From: Ensifer adhaerens
GTDB lineage: Bacteria > Pseudomonadota > Alphaproteobacteria > Rhizobiales > Rhizobiaceae
Direction of reading: 5' to 3'
Assembly (NCBI RefSeq): GCF_013283195.1
Contig: NZ_JABEKT010000002.1
Span: 744,001 to 808,000 of the forward strand
Length of the DNA: 64,000 bases
Shown here piece after piece: positions 35,423 to 47,547 of this stretch (position 1 is the stretch's first letter; each line of letters starts with the position of its first letter). A program made the translations under genes and the position numbers. The notes under the pieces are model-generated. The model was not told where the DNA came from. It ran no database searches and worked only from the letters and a program-made list of their open reading frames with translations.

Positions 35423-36865
35423 CTAGCCTTTGACGGTCAGGACCGGCCTGATGCGGGCAACGCGGCCGACAAGGCCGGTTGCCACCATTGGATCGACAAC
35501 CTGGTCGATCGGCCGGTAGGCGGCCGGGGCTTCTTCCTTGAGCCGGCCCTGGAGCTCGGCGAGGATGTCCGGCCGGCTGCGGATAGCCGGGCTCGCGGTG
35601 TCGACCGGGCCGATGACGCGCAGGCCGCCAAGCGTCGTTGTCGCTCCACGGGCCTCCTGGCGGGACAGCCGTCGCCCGGCGCCATGGGCCGAGGACTCCA
35701 TGCCGTCGGCCGCGCCCAGCCCGCGCAACAACCAGGTGCCGTCACCCATCGATCCCGGCAGGATCACCGGTTCTCCTGTCCACTCGTAGGGTGAACCCTT
35801 GAGAGTGCCCGGACCGCGAGCCGGGCAGGCGCCCTTGCGGTGTCGAACGGTATTGCCGGTCTGCCACACGGTGTTGTGCGGCGCGTCGTAGACCAACCGG
35901 TGTGCAACCGGCCGGCCGATCGTTCGCGTGAGCGCTTCTACCGCCGCCAGGCCAATCAGGAAGCGATTGACGAAGGCGGCATTCGCCGCATTGGCATGGC
36001 CGTTCATGTACCGCCGATAGTGGTCGGCGTGACGGGCCTCGGAAACGATCCGGTCGTCAAGCTCCGCCGCACCGTTTTGACGTGCCCGCTCTCTCGCCGC
36101 CGTCCCGATCCGCTGGCCGAAGTCGAGCGAGCCCGAATGCACGACGATGACCAAGCTTTCCGGCTTCACCCCGGCGATACGGGCAAAACCGCCGTCGACG
36201 ATGCGCTCGACCACGCCGAACTCGACGAAGTGATTGCCGCCGCCGATGGTGCCGAGAATGGCGTCATGCCGGTGCCGGTCATCGGGTGCCGCATAGTCGG
36301 CGAAGTCCGGATCGATGCCATCCGAGCGGAAGCAGCCGTCGTCGGACATGCGCGCGACATCCGCCCAGGCTGATGCCAGATCGAGGCGGGCGAGCAGCCC
36401 CTGACGCTTGCCGGCCAGGCTTTCGAGCAGGCCCGGTACGCCGTCCCTGAGGGCTGCGTGACGATCCCTGCCGGTCAGGGCGATATCGCGCCCTCCCTGG
36501 AAGAAGACATGCCGCAGCTGTCCCTCCAGGCCAGGCGCGAGCTCGTCCTCGCGGATGTCGTCGAGCACGATCATGCGCATGCCGCAGCCGATATCGTTGC
36601 CGATCAGATGCGGAATGACGGCATTGTCGATGTCGGCGACCAGCCCGACCGGAACCGGCTTGCCCGGATGGAAATCCGGGGTCGTGACGATGCGTCCGGC
36701 GACCGCACCACGGATCGCCAGTGCTTCCGGCGATGGAAGGGCCGAGGCGAGATCGTTAAGTGCGCGCGCGCGTTGATGCTCAGGCTCGTCGATCGCGACG
36801 ACGGACCTGATTGCATGCCCGGAAACGATATCGTTCCGGACGATGGGGGTATGTCGGGTGGACAT
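35423..36865 (-). CDS. rtcB: RtcB family RNA ligase
   Basis: A 480-residue protein of the RtcB 3'-phosphate/2',3'-cyclic phosphate RNA ligase family. Manganese ligands and the GTP-reactive histidine are recognisable: GNDIGCGM (Cys94), GTIGGGNHFVEF, VVHSGSLDFG, YDAPHNTVW, RKGACPA, LPGSMGDGTWLL, and ESSAHGAGRRLSR, which supplies the histidine that is guanylylated. The usual SCHGAGR is SAHGAGR here. In bacteria RtcB repairs or heals cleaved RNAs. No rtcA or archease gene is nearby, so regulation by RtcR is not indicated. Confidence 0.9.
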   Translation of the reverse strand: MSTRHTPIVRNDIVSGHAIRSVVAIDEPEHQRARALNDLASALPSPEALAIRGAVAGRIVTTPDFHPGKPVPVGLVADIDNAVIPHLIGNDIGCGMRMIVLDDIREDELAPGLEGQLRHVFFQGGRDIALTGRDRHAALRDGVPGLLESLAGKRQGLLARLDLASAWADVARMSDDGCFRSDGIDPDFADYAAPDDRHRHDAILGTIGGGNHFVEFGVVERIVDGGFARIAGVKPESLVIVVHSGSLDFGQRIGTAARERARQNGAAELDDRIVSEARHADHYRRYMNGHANAANAAFVNRFLIGLAAVEALTRTIGRPVAHRLVYDAPHNTVWQTGNTVRHRKGACPARGPGTLKGSPYEWTGEPVILPGSMGDGTWLLRGLGAADGMESSAHGAGRRLSRQEARGATTTLGGLRVIGPVDTASPAIRSRPDILAELQGRLKEEAPAAYRPIDQVVDPMVATGLVGRVARIRPVLTVKG

Positions 36866-37001
36866 TTTGATTTCTCCGTTGCCTTGGGTTCAGCAGCCGC
36901 GGCAATACGGATTGGCGCGCTCTCTAGTTGAAAGCGGGCCGGTAGTCAACCGTGCGGCCGGCTTGGCTGCACATTCTCGAGACAGCAAAGCGATCGCCGG
37001 T

Positions 37002-40161
<3,160 letters not shown>

Positions 40162-40563
40162 AATCGTTCCATCCCGTTTTTGACATTGGCGACGTCCTCG
40201 TCGGTGCCCAGAAGCTCGAACCGGTAGAGATAGGGCACCTGGCACTTGGCCGAGATCGCGTCGCCGGCGATCCCGTAGGTCGCGCCGAAATTGCTGTTGC
40301 CCGCTGCAATCACGCCGCGGATGTGGGAGCGGTTGTCCGCATCGTTCAGGAAGCGGATTACCTGTTTGGGCACGGCGCCCCGGCCGTCGTCGCCGCAGTA
40401 GGTCGGCACGACCAGCACATAGGGTTCCTTGATCTCAAGCGGCCCGTCGGCCGCGCTCATCGGAATGCGGATGGCGCGAAGGCCTAGCTTGCCGACGAAG
40501 CGATGGGTGTTTTCCGAGCGGGTGGAAAAATAGACGAGCAGCCCCATCGCGCCGCACCTCTCT

Positions 40564-40785
40564 TTAGGAGAGGGCGCTGATCTTGTCGGGGCGGAAGCCT
40601 GCCCAGTGTTCCGGACCGGCAACGACGACGGGAAGCTGCATGTAGCCGAGCCCCTTGACCATCTGGAGCGCATCCTCGTCGATTGAGATGTCGATCACCT
40701 CATAGTTGACGCCCTTGCGGTCGAGTGCGCGGTAGGTGGCGGTGCATTGGACGCAGGCGGGCTTGCTGTAGACGGTGACGTTCAT
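40564..40785 (-). CDS. nrdH: Glutaredoxin-like NrdH redoxin
   Basis: A 73-residue electron donor to NrdEF. The redox site is Cys11-Val-Gln-Cys14 and the C-terminal [14 protein letters not shown] matches NrdH and not glutaredoxin. The ATG at 40785 has GAGGAA upstream; the frame continuation to 40818 is without support. First gene of nrdHIEF, following a roughly 310-base leader and cobalamin riboswitch. Confidence 0.93.
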   Translation of the reverse strand: MNVTVYSKPACVQCTATYRALDRKGVNYEVIDISIDEDALQMVKGLGYMQLPVVVAGPEHWAGFRPDKISALS

Positions 40786-41100
40786 GTCTTCCTCGTTGGG
40801 TCGGCTGGATCTGGGCATGGAGAGGCATACGGACGCACAAACGCGATCCGGCGAAAGGCAGGGCTGGCAGGATGACGGCTTGCTCTGGCCGAAACGACCG
40901 AGCGCACGTCTTCGTCAGATGCGCGGGTTCCCGCGCCTCTTCATTGGCGAATGATAGAAAATCGATGACGCGGACATGACTTCACCCCGAAGTTGAAGAC
41001 GGCGCTTCCGGGGAGACGTCGAGACGAACAGGCAGGTTTCATCCTGCCGCAAGCACACCTCTGACCTCTCCGGACACCCCGCCCGTGGACGTTTATCGAT

Positions 41101-41295
41101 CGAGGCAGGTCTCCTGGCTCACGGGTCGGTGCTTCTGTCCGGACCTTCCCGAAGCCTCATGCTTCAGTGGCCGAATGCTGGACAGTCGCTCGCCGTTTAC
41201 AGTTGCGGGGGCAGCCACGGCTTAGCCAAGCGAAATCGCCACAGCGCACCGTATTCCCATCTTCGCTCCCAATCCTTGCGAATCGGAAGAACCTC
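41101..41295 (-). promoter_or_regulatory. Cobalamin riboswitch controlling nrdHIEF
   Basis: On the minus strand, in order: GATGGGAATACGGTGCG, GGCTGCCCCCGCAACTGTAA (the core J6/3 consensus), CCACTG, the GGGAAGG segment, and AGCCAGGAGACCTGCC, the B12 box. The 3' end is about 315 bases before nrdH. Adenosylcobalamin binding would reduce expression of the B12-independent class Ib enzyme, sparing it when a B12-dependent reductase can work. Confidence 0.93.
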
Positions 41296-41297
41296 GA

Positions 41298-41334
41298 ACA
41301 CTAGATATAGTATATGGTCGGGAAATTGCGTCAA
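41298..41334 (-). promoter_or_regulatory. Promoter with overlapping NrdR box upstream of the nrd riboswitch
   Basis: On the minus strand TTGACG (41334-41329) and TACTAT (41312-41307) are 16 bases apart. The -10 element is covered by ACACTAGATATAGTAT (41298-41313), close to the NrdR-box consensus (ACACTATATNTAGTGT-like). NrdR, a repressor that senses ATP/dATP, would thus act at this promoter while cobalamin acts on the leader. Confidence 0.6.
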
Positions 41335-41467
41335 TAGGTTCGATGTCACCGATGCCGGACGGAGCGGACAATATTTTCCCGGGTGTGGATAACGGGGAGT
41401 AAATACGCGGTTCCAACAAAGCCTGTGGATGAAGAGCCGCCGTTGACGGCTTCCCTCGTCGAACGCG

Positions 41468-42265
41468 TCAAGCCGCGAAGGCTGGCACCGGGCGGTTGTC
41501 GCGGTCGACGGCCACCATGACGAAGACGCCGCGGGCCGTCAGCGTCCGTTCCGCGCCCAAAAGATCTTCCGACCAGAGTTCGACCTCGACCGTCGTTGAG
41601 CTCCGCCCGGTTTTCACGATCCTCGCGACAAGCTCGATGATCGAGCCGACGGTGATGCGGTGCCTGAAATCGATGCGCTGACAGGAGGCGAGCACCGTGT
41701 TCTTGCGGCTCGCCCGTGTCGCTGCGACGAAGGCGGCCTTGGTCATCTGCGCCAACGCATCGCCGCCGAACATGGCGCCGAAGCTGTTGGCCTGATCGGG
41801 GAAGACGATATCGACCATACGGACGGCATCGTCTGCCGGCTCGATCGTAGTGCTGTCGAGCGGAGGCAGCGACCATCCGGCGTGCTTGCCTTCGGGCATC
41901 GCCACCATGGTGAACTGGCCGCGGGAACACAGATCACTTGTGCCCTCGATCAGGTCTTCGGCGATCATGTCGACTTCGACCGCTACCGACCTCCGCCCGA
42001 CCTTGATCGGGCGACCGGTGAAACTGACGATCTGGCCAATGCGGGCAGGGGCGCGGAAATCGACACGGTCGCAGGAGGCGGTCACGAAGGGAACGCGGCC
42101 GTGGCGCGTGGCGACGATGAAGGCAATCCGGTCCATAAACGCCAGACCGGCGCCGCCGAAGAGCGTGCCGTGGTGGTTGGTGTCACCGGGAAAGACGATG
42201 TCGATCAGGGTGGCAGGCGCCGGGGTTTCCCCCGGCGCCATCTCGATATCGCTGTTACGCTTCAT
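41468..42265 (-). CDS. Tandem hotdog acyl-CoA thioesterase
   Basis: A 265-residue protein made of two hotdog domains in tandem, each starting with a thioesterase-type motif: GDTNHHGTLFGGAGLAFMD in the first half and DQANSFGAMFGGDALAQM in the second. Such BFIT/ACOT-like proteins hydrolyse acyl-CoA; here the first domain has His-His-Gly and the second Ser-Phe-Gly, so one site may be inactive. It starts within the metE stop (ATGA overlap) and is therefore in the B12-controlled metE transcription unit; no functional link to methionine is known. Confidence 0.88.
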   Translation of the reverse strand: MKRNSDIEMAPGETPAPATLIDIVFPGDTNHHGTLFGGAGLAFMDRIAFIVATRHGRVPFVTASCDRVDFRAPARIGQIVSFTGRPIKVGRRSVAVEVDMIAEDLIEGTSDLCSRGQFTMVAMPEGKHAGWSLPPLDSTTIEPADDAVRMVDIVFPDQANSFGAMFGGDALAQMTKAAFVAATRASRKNTVLASCQRIDFRHRITVGSIIELVARIVKTGRSSTTVEVELWSEDLLGAERTLTARGVFVMVAVDRDNRPVPAFAA

Positions 42266-44616
42266 GCGCTTGCTGCATCCCGGCGGGAGGCGGCGAAAGA
42301 TTGCCTCAGCGCCTGGGCCGCCTCAACCATGTTGACGAGCGCCGGGCGCACTTCATCCCAGCGGCGGGTCTTGAGGCCGCAATCCGGGTTGACCCAGATC
42401 TGCGCCGGCGTCAGCCCGTCGGTCGCCTTTTCGATCAGGTGCACGATCTCGTCCACGGTCGGCACCCGTGGCGAGTGGATGTCGTAGACGCCGGGGCCAA
42501 TCTCGTTCGGATAGGCCTGATCAGTGAAGGCGCCGAGCAGTTCCATTTTCGAGCGTGAGGTTTCGATGGAGATGACGTCGGCATCCATCGCCGCGATCGC
42601 CGCCATGATGTCGTTGAACTCCGAGTAACACATGTGGGTGTGGATCTGCGTTTCGTCACCCACACCGGAGGCGCTGATGCGGAAGCACTCGACGGCCCAG
42701 TCGAGATAGGCCTTTCGATCGGCTTGCCTGAGCGGGAGCCCCTCGCGCAACGCCGGTTCGTCGATCTGGATCACGGCGATACCGGCCGTTTCGAGATCGG
42801 TGACCTCGTCACGCAGCGCCAGCGCGATCTGCCGGCATACGATCGATCGGGGCAGGTCGTCGCGCACGAACGACCATTGCAGCATCGTCACCGGGCCGGT
42901 GAGCATGCCCTTCACAGGCCTTGACGTCAGCGACTGCGCATAGGTTGCCCAATCCACCGTCATCGGGTTCGGCCGCGAGACATCGCCGAAGATGATCGGT
43001 GGGCGCACATAACGCGAACCGTAGCTTTGCACCCAGCCGCTCTGCGTGAAGGCGTAGCCGGAGAGTTGCTCGCCGAAATACTGCACCATGTCGTTGCGCT
43101 CGAACTCGCCATGCACCAGCACCTCGATGCCGATTTCCTCCTGCCAGCGCACGGCCTTCTCCGTCTCCTGGCGCAGGTAAGCAAGGTAGTCGACATAGCT
43201 GAGTTCGCCCTTGGCATGCAGCGATCGCGCCTGGCGCACCTCCGGCGTCTGCGGGAAGGAGCCGATCGTCGTCGTCGGGAAGAGCGGTAGGGCCAGCCTG
43301 TCTTCCTGCAGCCGCCGGCGGGTTGCAAAGCCGGATTGGCGGCGGCTGTCGGCCGCCGTCAGGTTCTTCAGGCGTCCAGCAACCAGCGGGTCGTGCACCT
43401 TGAGCGAGGTGAGCCGTGCCTCGGCGGCCGCGATCGATTGTGCAAAGACCTGTTCGGGATTGGCCAGGCCAGGCTCGAAGGCGCGGGCAAGCAGGCTGAG
43501 TTCGTCCAGTTTCTGCAGGGCGAAGGCAAGCCAGGAGACGAGCTCCGGATCGAGCGCCCGTTCGAGTTCGAGGTCGATAGGCACGTGCATCAGCGAGCAG
43601 GAAGGAGCAAACTCGATACGGTCGCGGCCATGTGCCTCGACCAGCGGCTGCAGCCGGCGGAAGAGACCGGCAAGATCGGTTCGCCACACATTGCGGCCAT
43701 CGACGACGCCGAGCGACAGAACGAGATGTGCCGGTGCCGTTTGGAGCAGGGCTTCCAGCTGTTGCGGCGCCCGCACCAGATCGACATGCAGCCCGGAAAC
43801 TGGTAGCGAAAGGGCTGTCGGCAGGTTGTCGCCGATCGCGCCGAAATAGGTCGCAAGCATGATCTTCAGCTGCGGGATTTCCGCAACAAACGTCTCGTAG
43901 GTCAGCGCCAGAGCCTGGCGTTCCCGCTCATCGAGGTCGAGCACCAGGCAGGGCTCGTCGATCTGCACCCATTTGACGCCGGCATTGGCAAGCTCTGCGA
44001 GAAGCTTGACATAGACGGGCAGCAGCCGCTCGATCAGATCGATCGGTTCGAACCCACCGGAAAGGGCCTTGCCCAGTTTCAGGAAGGTGACGGGGCCGAG
44101 CACGACAGGGCGGGTGACATGCCCGAGCGCCTTCGCTTCGAGGAAGGTTTCAAGCGGTGCGTTGCGCGTCAGCTCGAAGCGCTGGTCGTCCGCAAATTCG
44201 GGAACCATGTAGTGGTAGTTCGTGTCGAACCACTTGGTCATCTCCTGCGCCTGGTTGCCGCTGTCAGGGCCGCCATGGGAGCAGCCGGACGCGCAGGTCG
44301 ATGTCGTCGAGCCACGTGCCATGGCGAAGTAAGTGTCGAGATCGACCGGGCCGCCTTTCCAGCCATAGGCAGGCGGCACCGCGCCAACGAGCACGGATGT
44401 GTCGAGAACCTGGTCGTAAAGCGAGAAGTCGTTCGATGGAATGATCTGGATTCCCCGCGCTTTTTGCGCGGCCCAGTTTTCCGCCCGAAGCCTGGCGGCG
44501 ACGGCGAGCAGGTCCTGCCTGTCGATCTTGCCGGCCCAGTAGCACTCCAGCGCGAACTTCAGTTCACGATGGCTGCCGATACGTGGAAAGCCGAGATTGG
44601 CTGTCTTGATGGTCAT
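42262..44616 (-). CDS. metE: Cobalamin-independent methionine synthase
   Basis: About 784 residues of two homologous barrels; it transfers a methyl group from methyltetrahydropteroyl-triglutamate to homocysteine. The C-terminal barrel shows the zinc ligands in IHTHMCYSEFNDI (His and Cys) and VNPDCGLKTRRWDEV (Cys); the N-terminal barrel starts NLGFPRIGSHRELK. The ATG at 44616 has AAGGAA upstream. A cobalamin riboswitch precedes it, the standard arrangement when a B12-dependent MetH also exists in the genome. Confidence 0.95.
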   Translation of the reverse strand: MTIKTANLGFPRIGSHRELKFALECYWAGKIDRQDLLAVAARLRAENWAAQKARGIQIIPSNDFSLYDQVLDTSVLVGAVPPAYGWKGGPVDLDTYFAMARGSTTSTCASGCSHGGPDSGNQAQEMTKWFDTNYHYMVPEFADDQRFELTRNAPLETFLEAKALGHVTRPVVLGPVTFLKLGKALSGGFEPIDLIERLLPVYVKLLAELANAGVKWVQIDEPCLVLDLDERERQALALTYETFVAEIPQLKIMLATYFGAIGDNLPTALSLPVSGLHVDLVRAPQQLEALLQTAPAHLVLSLGVVDGRNVWRTDLAGLFRRLQPLVEAHGRDRIEFAPSCSLMHVPIDLELERALDPELVSWLAFALQKLDELSLLARAFEPGLANPEQVFAQSIAAAEARLTSLKVHDPLVAGRLKNLTAADSRRQSGFATRRRLQEDRLALPLFPTTTIGSFPQTPEVRQARSLHAKGELSYVDYLAYLRQETEKAVRWQEEIGIEVLVHGEFERNDMVQYFGEQLSGYAFTQSGWVQSYGSRYVRPPIIFGDVSRPNPMTVDWATYAQSLTSRPVKGMLTGPVTMLQWSFVRDDLPRSIVCRQIALALRDEVTDLETAGIAVIQIDEPALREGLPLRQADRKAYLDWAVECFRISASGVGDETQIHTHMCYSEFNDIMAAIAAMDADVISIETSRSKMELLGAFTDQAYPNEIGPGVYDIHSPRVPTVDEIVHLIEKATDGLTPAQIWVNPDCGLKTRRWDEVRPALVNMVEAAQALRQSFAASRRDAASA

Positions 44617-44730
44617 TTCCTTACCCCGAAGGTTGTGGGCAAGGCATTGAACGCGACGCATCCACGACCGAGGCAGGCTCGCTCGTCAAGGCGGCACATC
44701 GGACACCCCGCCCGTGGACGTTATCGATCG

Positions 44731-44925
44731 CGGCAGGTCTCCTGGCTTGCGGGTCAACACGAACCGTCCCGTCTTCCCGAGGCGTCTTCCTCAGTGACAT
44801 CATTGGACGGCCGCTCGCCGCTTACAGTTGCGGGGGCAGCTCCGGCATGGGCGCCTTGCGGCGCCGCACCGAATTCCCTCTTAGCTCCGACCCGCCGTGA
44901 GGCGAGCCGCAGAACCACGATTGCA
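44731..44925 (-). promoter_or_regulatory. Cobalamin riboswitch controlling metE
   Basis: The minus strand carries GGGAATTCGGTGCG, GCTGCCCCCGCAACTGTAAG, TCACTG, CGGGAAG and the B12 box AGCCAGGAGACCTGCC, in that order, about 115 bases before metE. The B12 box and the 30 bases after it are almost identical to the corresponding part of the nrdH riboswitch. Confidence 0.93.
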
Positions 44926-44952
44926 CGACAATGCCCTGCCAAGACCGGCAGG

Positions 44953-45291
44953 TCAATCGCATAAAGAAATGTTTATGTCTTTATTTTCAATCTTCGCCGG
45001 GCAGGGGGATTTTGCGGCAACGGGGCGCGGCACGGCATCACGACGGGCGGTTTGCGCGGACACCACGCCGTCATCGGTTACCGGCGGCGAAGGCGCGTTG
45101 CCGGGATCTGCTACGGGCTGCCACGGTACGGCAATCTCGCCCGCACGCGCGCGAATGCTGTCATTGTCGCGCGTCAGACCGATGTCTCGGAGCTGGAATT
45201 CGCTGAAGGAATCTACTGTCGTGGTGGCGTCCGCGGCTCTCTTGGCGAAAGTCCAGACATGGCGGATGATCGATCGCATTGCCCTAAGCAT
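44953..45291 (-). CDS. DUF1127-domain small protein with long C-terminal tail
   Basis: A 112-residue frame. Residues about 25-45 match the DUF1127 motif (FSEFQLRDIGLTRDN), a short helical RNA-binding-like domain common in small alphaproteobacterial proteins. The remaining 60 residues, rich in Pro, Ala and Ser, are not part of the domain and look unstructured. Most DUF1127 proteins are only about 50-70 residues long. GAAGGGG precedes the ATG. It lies between the metE riboswitch and the LysR gene, divergent from the latter. Confidence 0.65.
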   Translation of the reverse strand: MLRAMRSIIRHVWTFAKRAADATTTVDSFSEFQLRDIGLTRDNDSIRARAGEIAVPWQPVADPGNAPSPPVTDDGVVSAQTARRDAVPRPVAAKSPCPAKIENKDINISLCD

Positions 45292-45403
45292 TGCTAACCC
45301 CTTCAGTTCTGCGGTGATGTGTTCGCGAGAAAATTGAGGATTTTGCCGGTTTCGCGCAAAGCGGTTTCTCGCATGCTGGCATAAAGAATGCTTATCTCAG
45401 CGC

Positions 45404-46309
45404 ATGAGCAAATTACCCCCCATGAGTGCGGTGCGTGCCTTCGAAGCGGCGGCCCGGCACCTGAGTTTCACGCGTGCGGCGCAAGAGCTTGGCATGACGC
45501 AGGCAGCCGTCAGCTATCAGATCCGGCTGCTCGAGGACCGCACCGGCACGGCTCTCTTTGTCCGCCTGCCGCGGGAAGTTCGGCTGACGGCCGCCGGCCG
45601 GCAGCTCGCGCCGAAGGTGACGGAAGCGATCGATCTCCTGGGCTCGGCTTTCTCGGAGATTGCCGATAAGACCGAGCATCACCTGCACATCTCTGTGCTT
45701 CCGACGGTGGTTTCGAGCTGGCTCGGCTCGCGGCTGGCCTCGTTCCAATCAGCGCATCCGAACATCAGCATTCGCGTGCACATGTCGACCGAGCTGATCG
45801 ACTTCAAGCGCGATGCGATCGACCTCGTGGTGCGCAGCGGTAACGGTGACTGGCCGGGTCATGACGTCTTTCCGCTGTTCCCGATCGAGTACCTGCCGGT
45901 CTGTACGCCGTCATTCCTGGAAAAACACCAGCTCAAACATCCTGCGGACGTTCTCAAGGTCAGGCGCTTCGGCAATGCCAGCTGGTGGCGGCGCTGGATG
46001 GTCGAGACCGGCGTCGAGCCGCCGGCCAGCAACGGCACCGAGCTGATCTTCGATGTGCAGGCGATGGATGTGGCAACGACCTTGCTCGACCACGGCATCG
46101 CCATGGCGGTCTCGACCTTCCTGATCGAGGAGCTTCGGAGCGGAAAACTCATCCGGCCGTTCAACCATGTGGTCAGAGACGGCCGCGCCTATTGGCTGGT
46201 CTATCCACAGAGCCATCGCCGGCAGAAGAAGATCCAGGCATTCCGCGAGTGGATCATCGCCGAGGCCGCCGTGTCGAACGCGCAGCTGGCAGCGGCGATG
46301 GGAGAGTGA
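45404..46309 (+). CDS. LysR family transcriptional regulator, GcvA-like
   Basis: A 301-residue regulator: N-terminal winged helix (MSAVRAFEAAARHLSFTRAA, then QELGMTQAAVSYQIRLLE) and a type II periplasmic-binding effector domain (LHISVLPTVVSSWLGSRL). The overall pattern resembles GcvA/AmpR-type LTTRs. Neighbours are a DUF1127 gene on one side and the sugar ABC operon on the other, so its target cannot be deduced. Confidence 0.87.
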   Translation: MSKLPPMSAVRAFEAAARHLSFTRAAQELGMTQAAVSYQIRLLEDRTGTALFVRLPREVRLTAAGRQLAPKVTEAIDLLGSAFSEIADKTEHHLHISVLPTVVSSWLGSRLASFQSAHPNISIRVHMSTELIDFKRDAIDLVVRSGNGDWPGHDVFPLFPIEYLPVCTPSFLEKHQLKHPADVLKVRRFGNASWWRRWMVETGVEPPASNGTELIFDVQAMDVATTLLDHGIAMAVSTFLIEELRSGKLIRPFNHVVRDGRAYWLVYPQSHRRQKKIQAFREWIIAEAAVSNAQLAAAMGE

Positions 46310-46339
46310 GGCCGTCCGACGACAGCAAAATACCTGCAG

Positions 46340-46399
46340 CCATGAATTATTATTCATGGCATGAATTATATTGACGGGAGCCTTGGGCGCGGTTTTAAT
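46340..46399 (+). promoter_or_regulatory. Promoter and palindromic operator of the sugar/polyol operon
   Basis: CCATGAAT (46340-46347) and ATTCATGG (46352-46359) form a perfect inverted repeat with a four-base spacer, and CATGAAT (46360-46366) repeats the half-site. TTGACG (46371-46376) and TTTAAT (46394-46399) are 17 bases apart, a good sigma-70 promoter. The operator upstream of -35 suggests an activator or a repressor; the SorC-type regulator of the operon is the natural candidate. Confidence 0.6.
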
Positions 46400-46505
46400 C
46401 GCGACAGTCGGAAGTCGAGGAGGAGTTCCGGCAAACTCACACATCAGCGGTCATTTCTGACGGCACCATTGGTTTTGGGAGGGGCTTCGGCCTCGAGGAG
46501 GACGC

Positions 46506-47534
46506 GTGCGCACTTTTTTGAGCACGACCGCACTGGCGGTCATTGCAACGACGTTTCTGGCTGGCCCCGCCAGCGCGGAGACGGCCAACCCGTTTCGCTG
46601 CGAACCCGGCGAAAAATACGTCATGAACGTCATGGTATCGGGGGTCGAATACTGGTTCCCGGTCTATGAAATGTTCAAGCAGGCCGGCCAGCAGTTCGGC
46701 TGCGAGACGGAGTACACCGGCACGCCGGAATATGACGTCAACAAGCAGATCGCCACATTCGATCAGGCACTGGCGCAGAACCCGGCCGGCATCCTCGTTC
46801 ACCCGATGAACTCGGATCCGTTCATCGAGCCGATCAACCGCGCCATCGACCAGGGCACGGCGGTCGTTACGTTTGCTGCGGACTCGCCGCTCTCCAAACG
46901 CATCTCGTTCATCACCTCGGACAATAACCGCGAAGGCGTCTACGCCGCTGATGCGATCGCCGAGAAGATGGGCGGAAAGGGCGAATACGCGGTTCTGGAA
47001 AACCCCGGCCAGGACAACCACGACAAGCGCATCACGGCCTTTGTCGGCCGCATGGCTGAAAAGTGGCCCGACATGAAGCTCGTCGGCCGCGCTGCCTCCA
47101 ACCAGGACCCGAACAAGGCCTATCAGGGCCTGATGAGCCTGATCCAGGCCAACCCGAACCTCGGCGCGGTGTTCATGCCGGAAGCGAACTCCGCGATCGG
47201 TGCCGCACAGGCGAGCAAGGAAAGCGGCGGCAAGGTTCTCGTCATGTGCGCCGACGTCAACGCCAACATCCTCGACATGATCAAGGCCGGCGAAGTGTTC
47301 GGCTCGATCAACCCGAACCAGGGCATGCAGGGCTACATGGGGTTCATGCTGCTGTGGCTCGCAAAGCACCCTGAGCTTATCGACCCGATGAACGACGCCA
47401 AGCGGTCCGGCTTCAACCCGATGAGCATTCCCTTCGTCGACAACGGTCTGTCGATCGTCACCGCCGCCAATGCGGACGACTTCTACTGGGACAAATACCT
47501 GAAGCGCCGCGGCACCAAGGGCATTGACGAGTAA
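46506..47534 (+). CDS. Sugar ABC transporter substrate-binding protein (CUT2 type)
   Basis: A 342-residue type I periplasmic-binding protein with signal peptide ending near TFLAGPASAET. Signature segments include MVSGVEYWFPVYEMFKQAG, GILVHPMNSDPFIEPINRAI, SFITSDNNREGVYAADAI and VLVMCADVNANILDMIKAGE. The start is GTG at 46506 with a strong GAGGAGG site. First gene of the operon reaching to 56333. The ligand is unknown; the downstream enzymes suggest a polyol or ketose. A strong hairpin follows the stop. Confidence 0.88.
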   Translation: MRTFLSTTALAVIATTFLAGPASAETANPFRCEPGEKYVMNVMVSGVEYWFPVYEMFKQAGQQFGCETEYTGTPEYDVNKQIATFDQALAQNPAGILVHPMNSDPFIEPINRAIDQGTAVVTFAADSPLSKRISFITSDNNREGVYAADAIAEKMGGKGEYAVLENPGQDNHDKRITAFVGRMAEKWPDMKLVGRAASNQDPNKAYQGLMSLIQANPNLGAVFMPEANSAIGAAQASKESGGKVLVMCADVNANILDMIKAGEVFGSINPNQGMQGYMGFMLLWLAKHPELIDPMNDAKRSGFNPMSIPFVDNGLSIVTAANADDFYWDKYLKRRGTKGIDE

Positions 47535-47547
47535 GGGTCTTTGACAT

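Noticed and set aside
40984-41014. Hairpin CCCCGAAG/CTTCCGGGG in the nrd leader as a terminator
   Set aside because: No U run follows on the minus strand, so it is not a convincing intrinsic terminator; it may be part of the leader fold.
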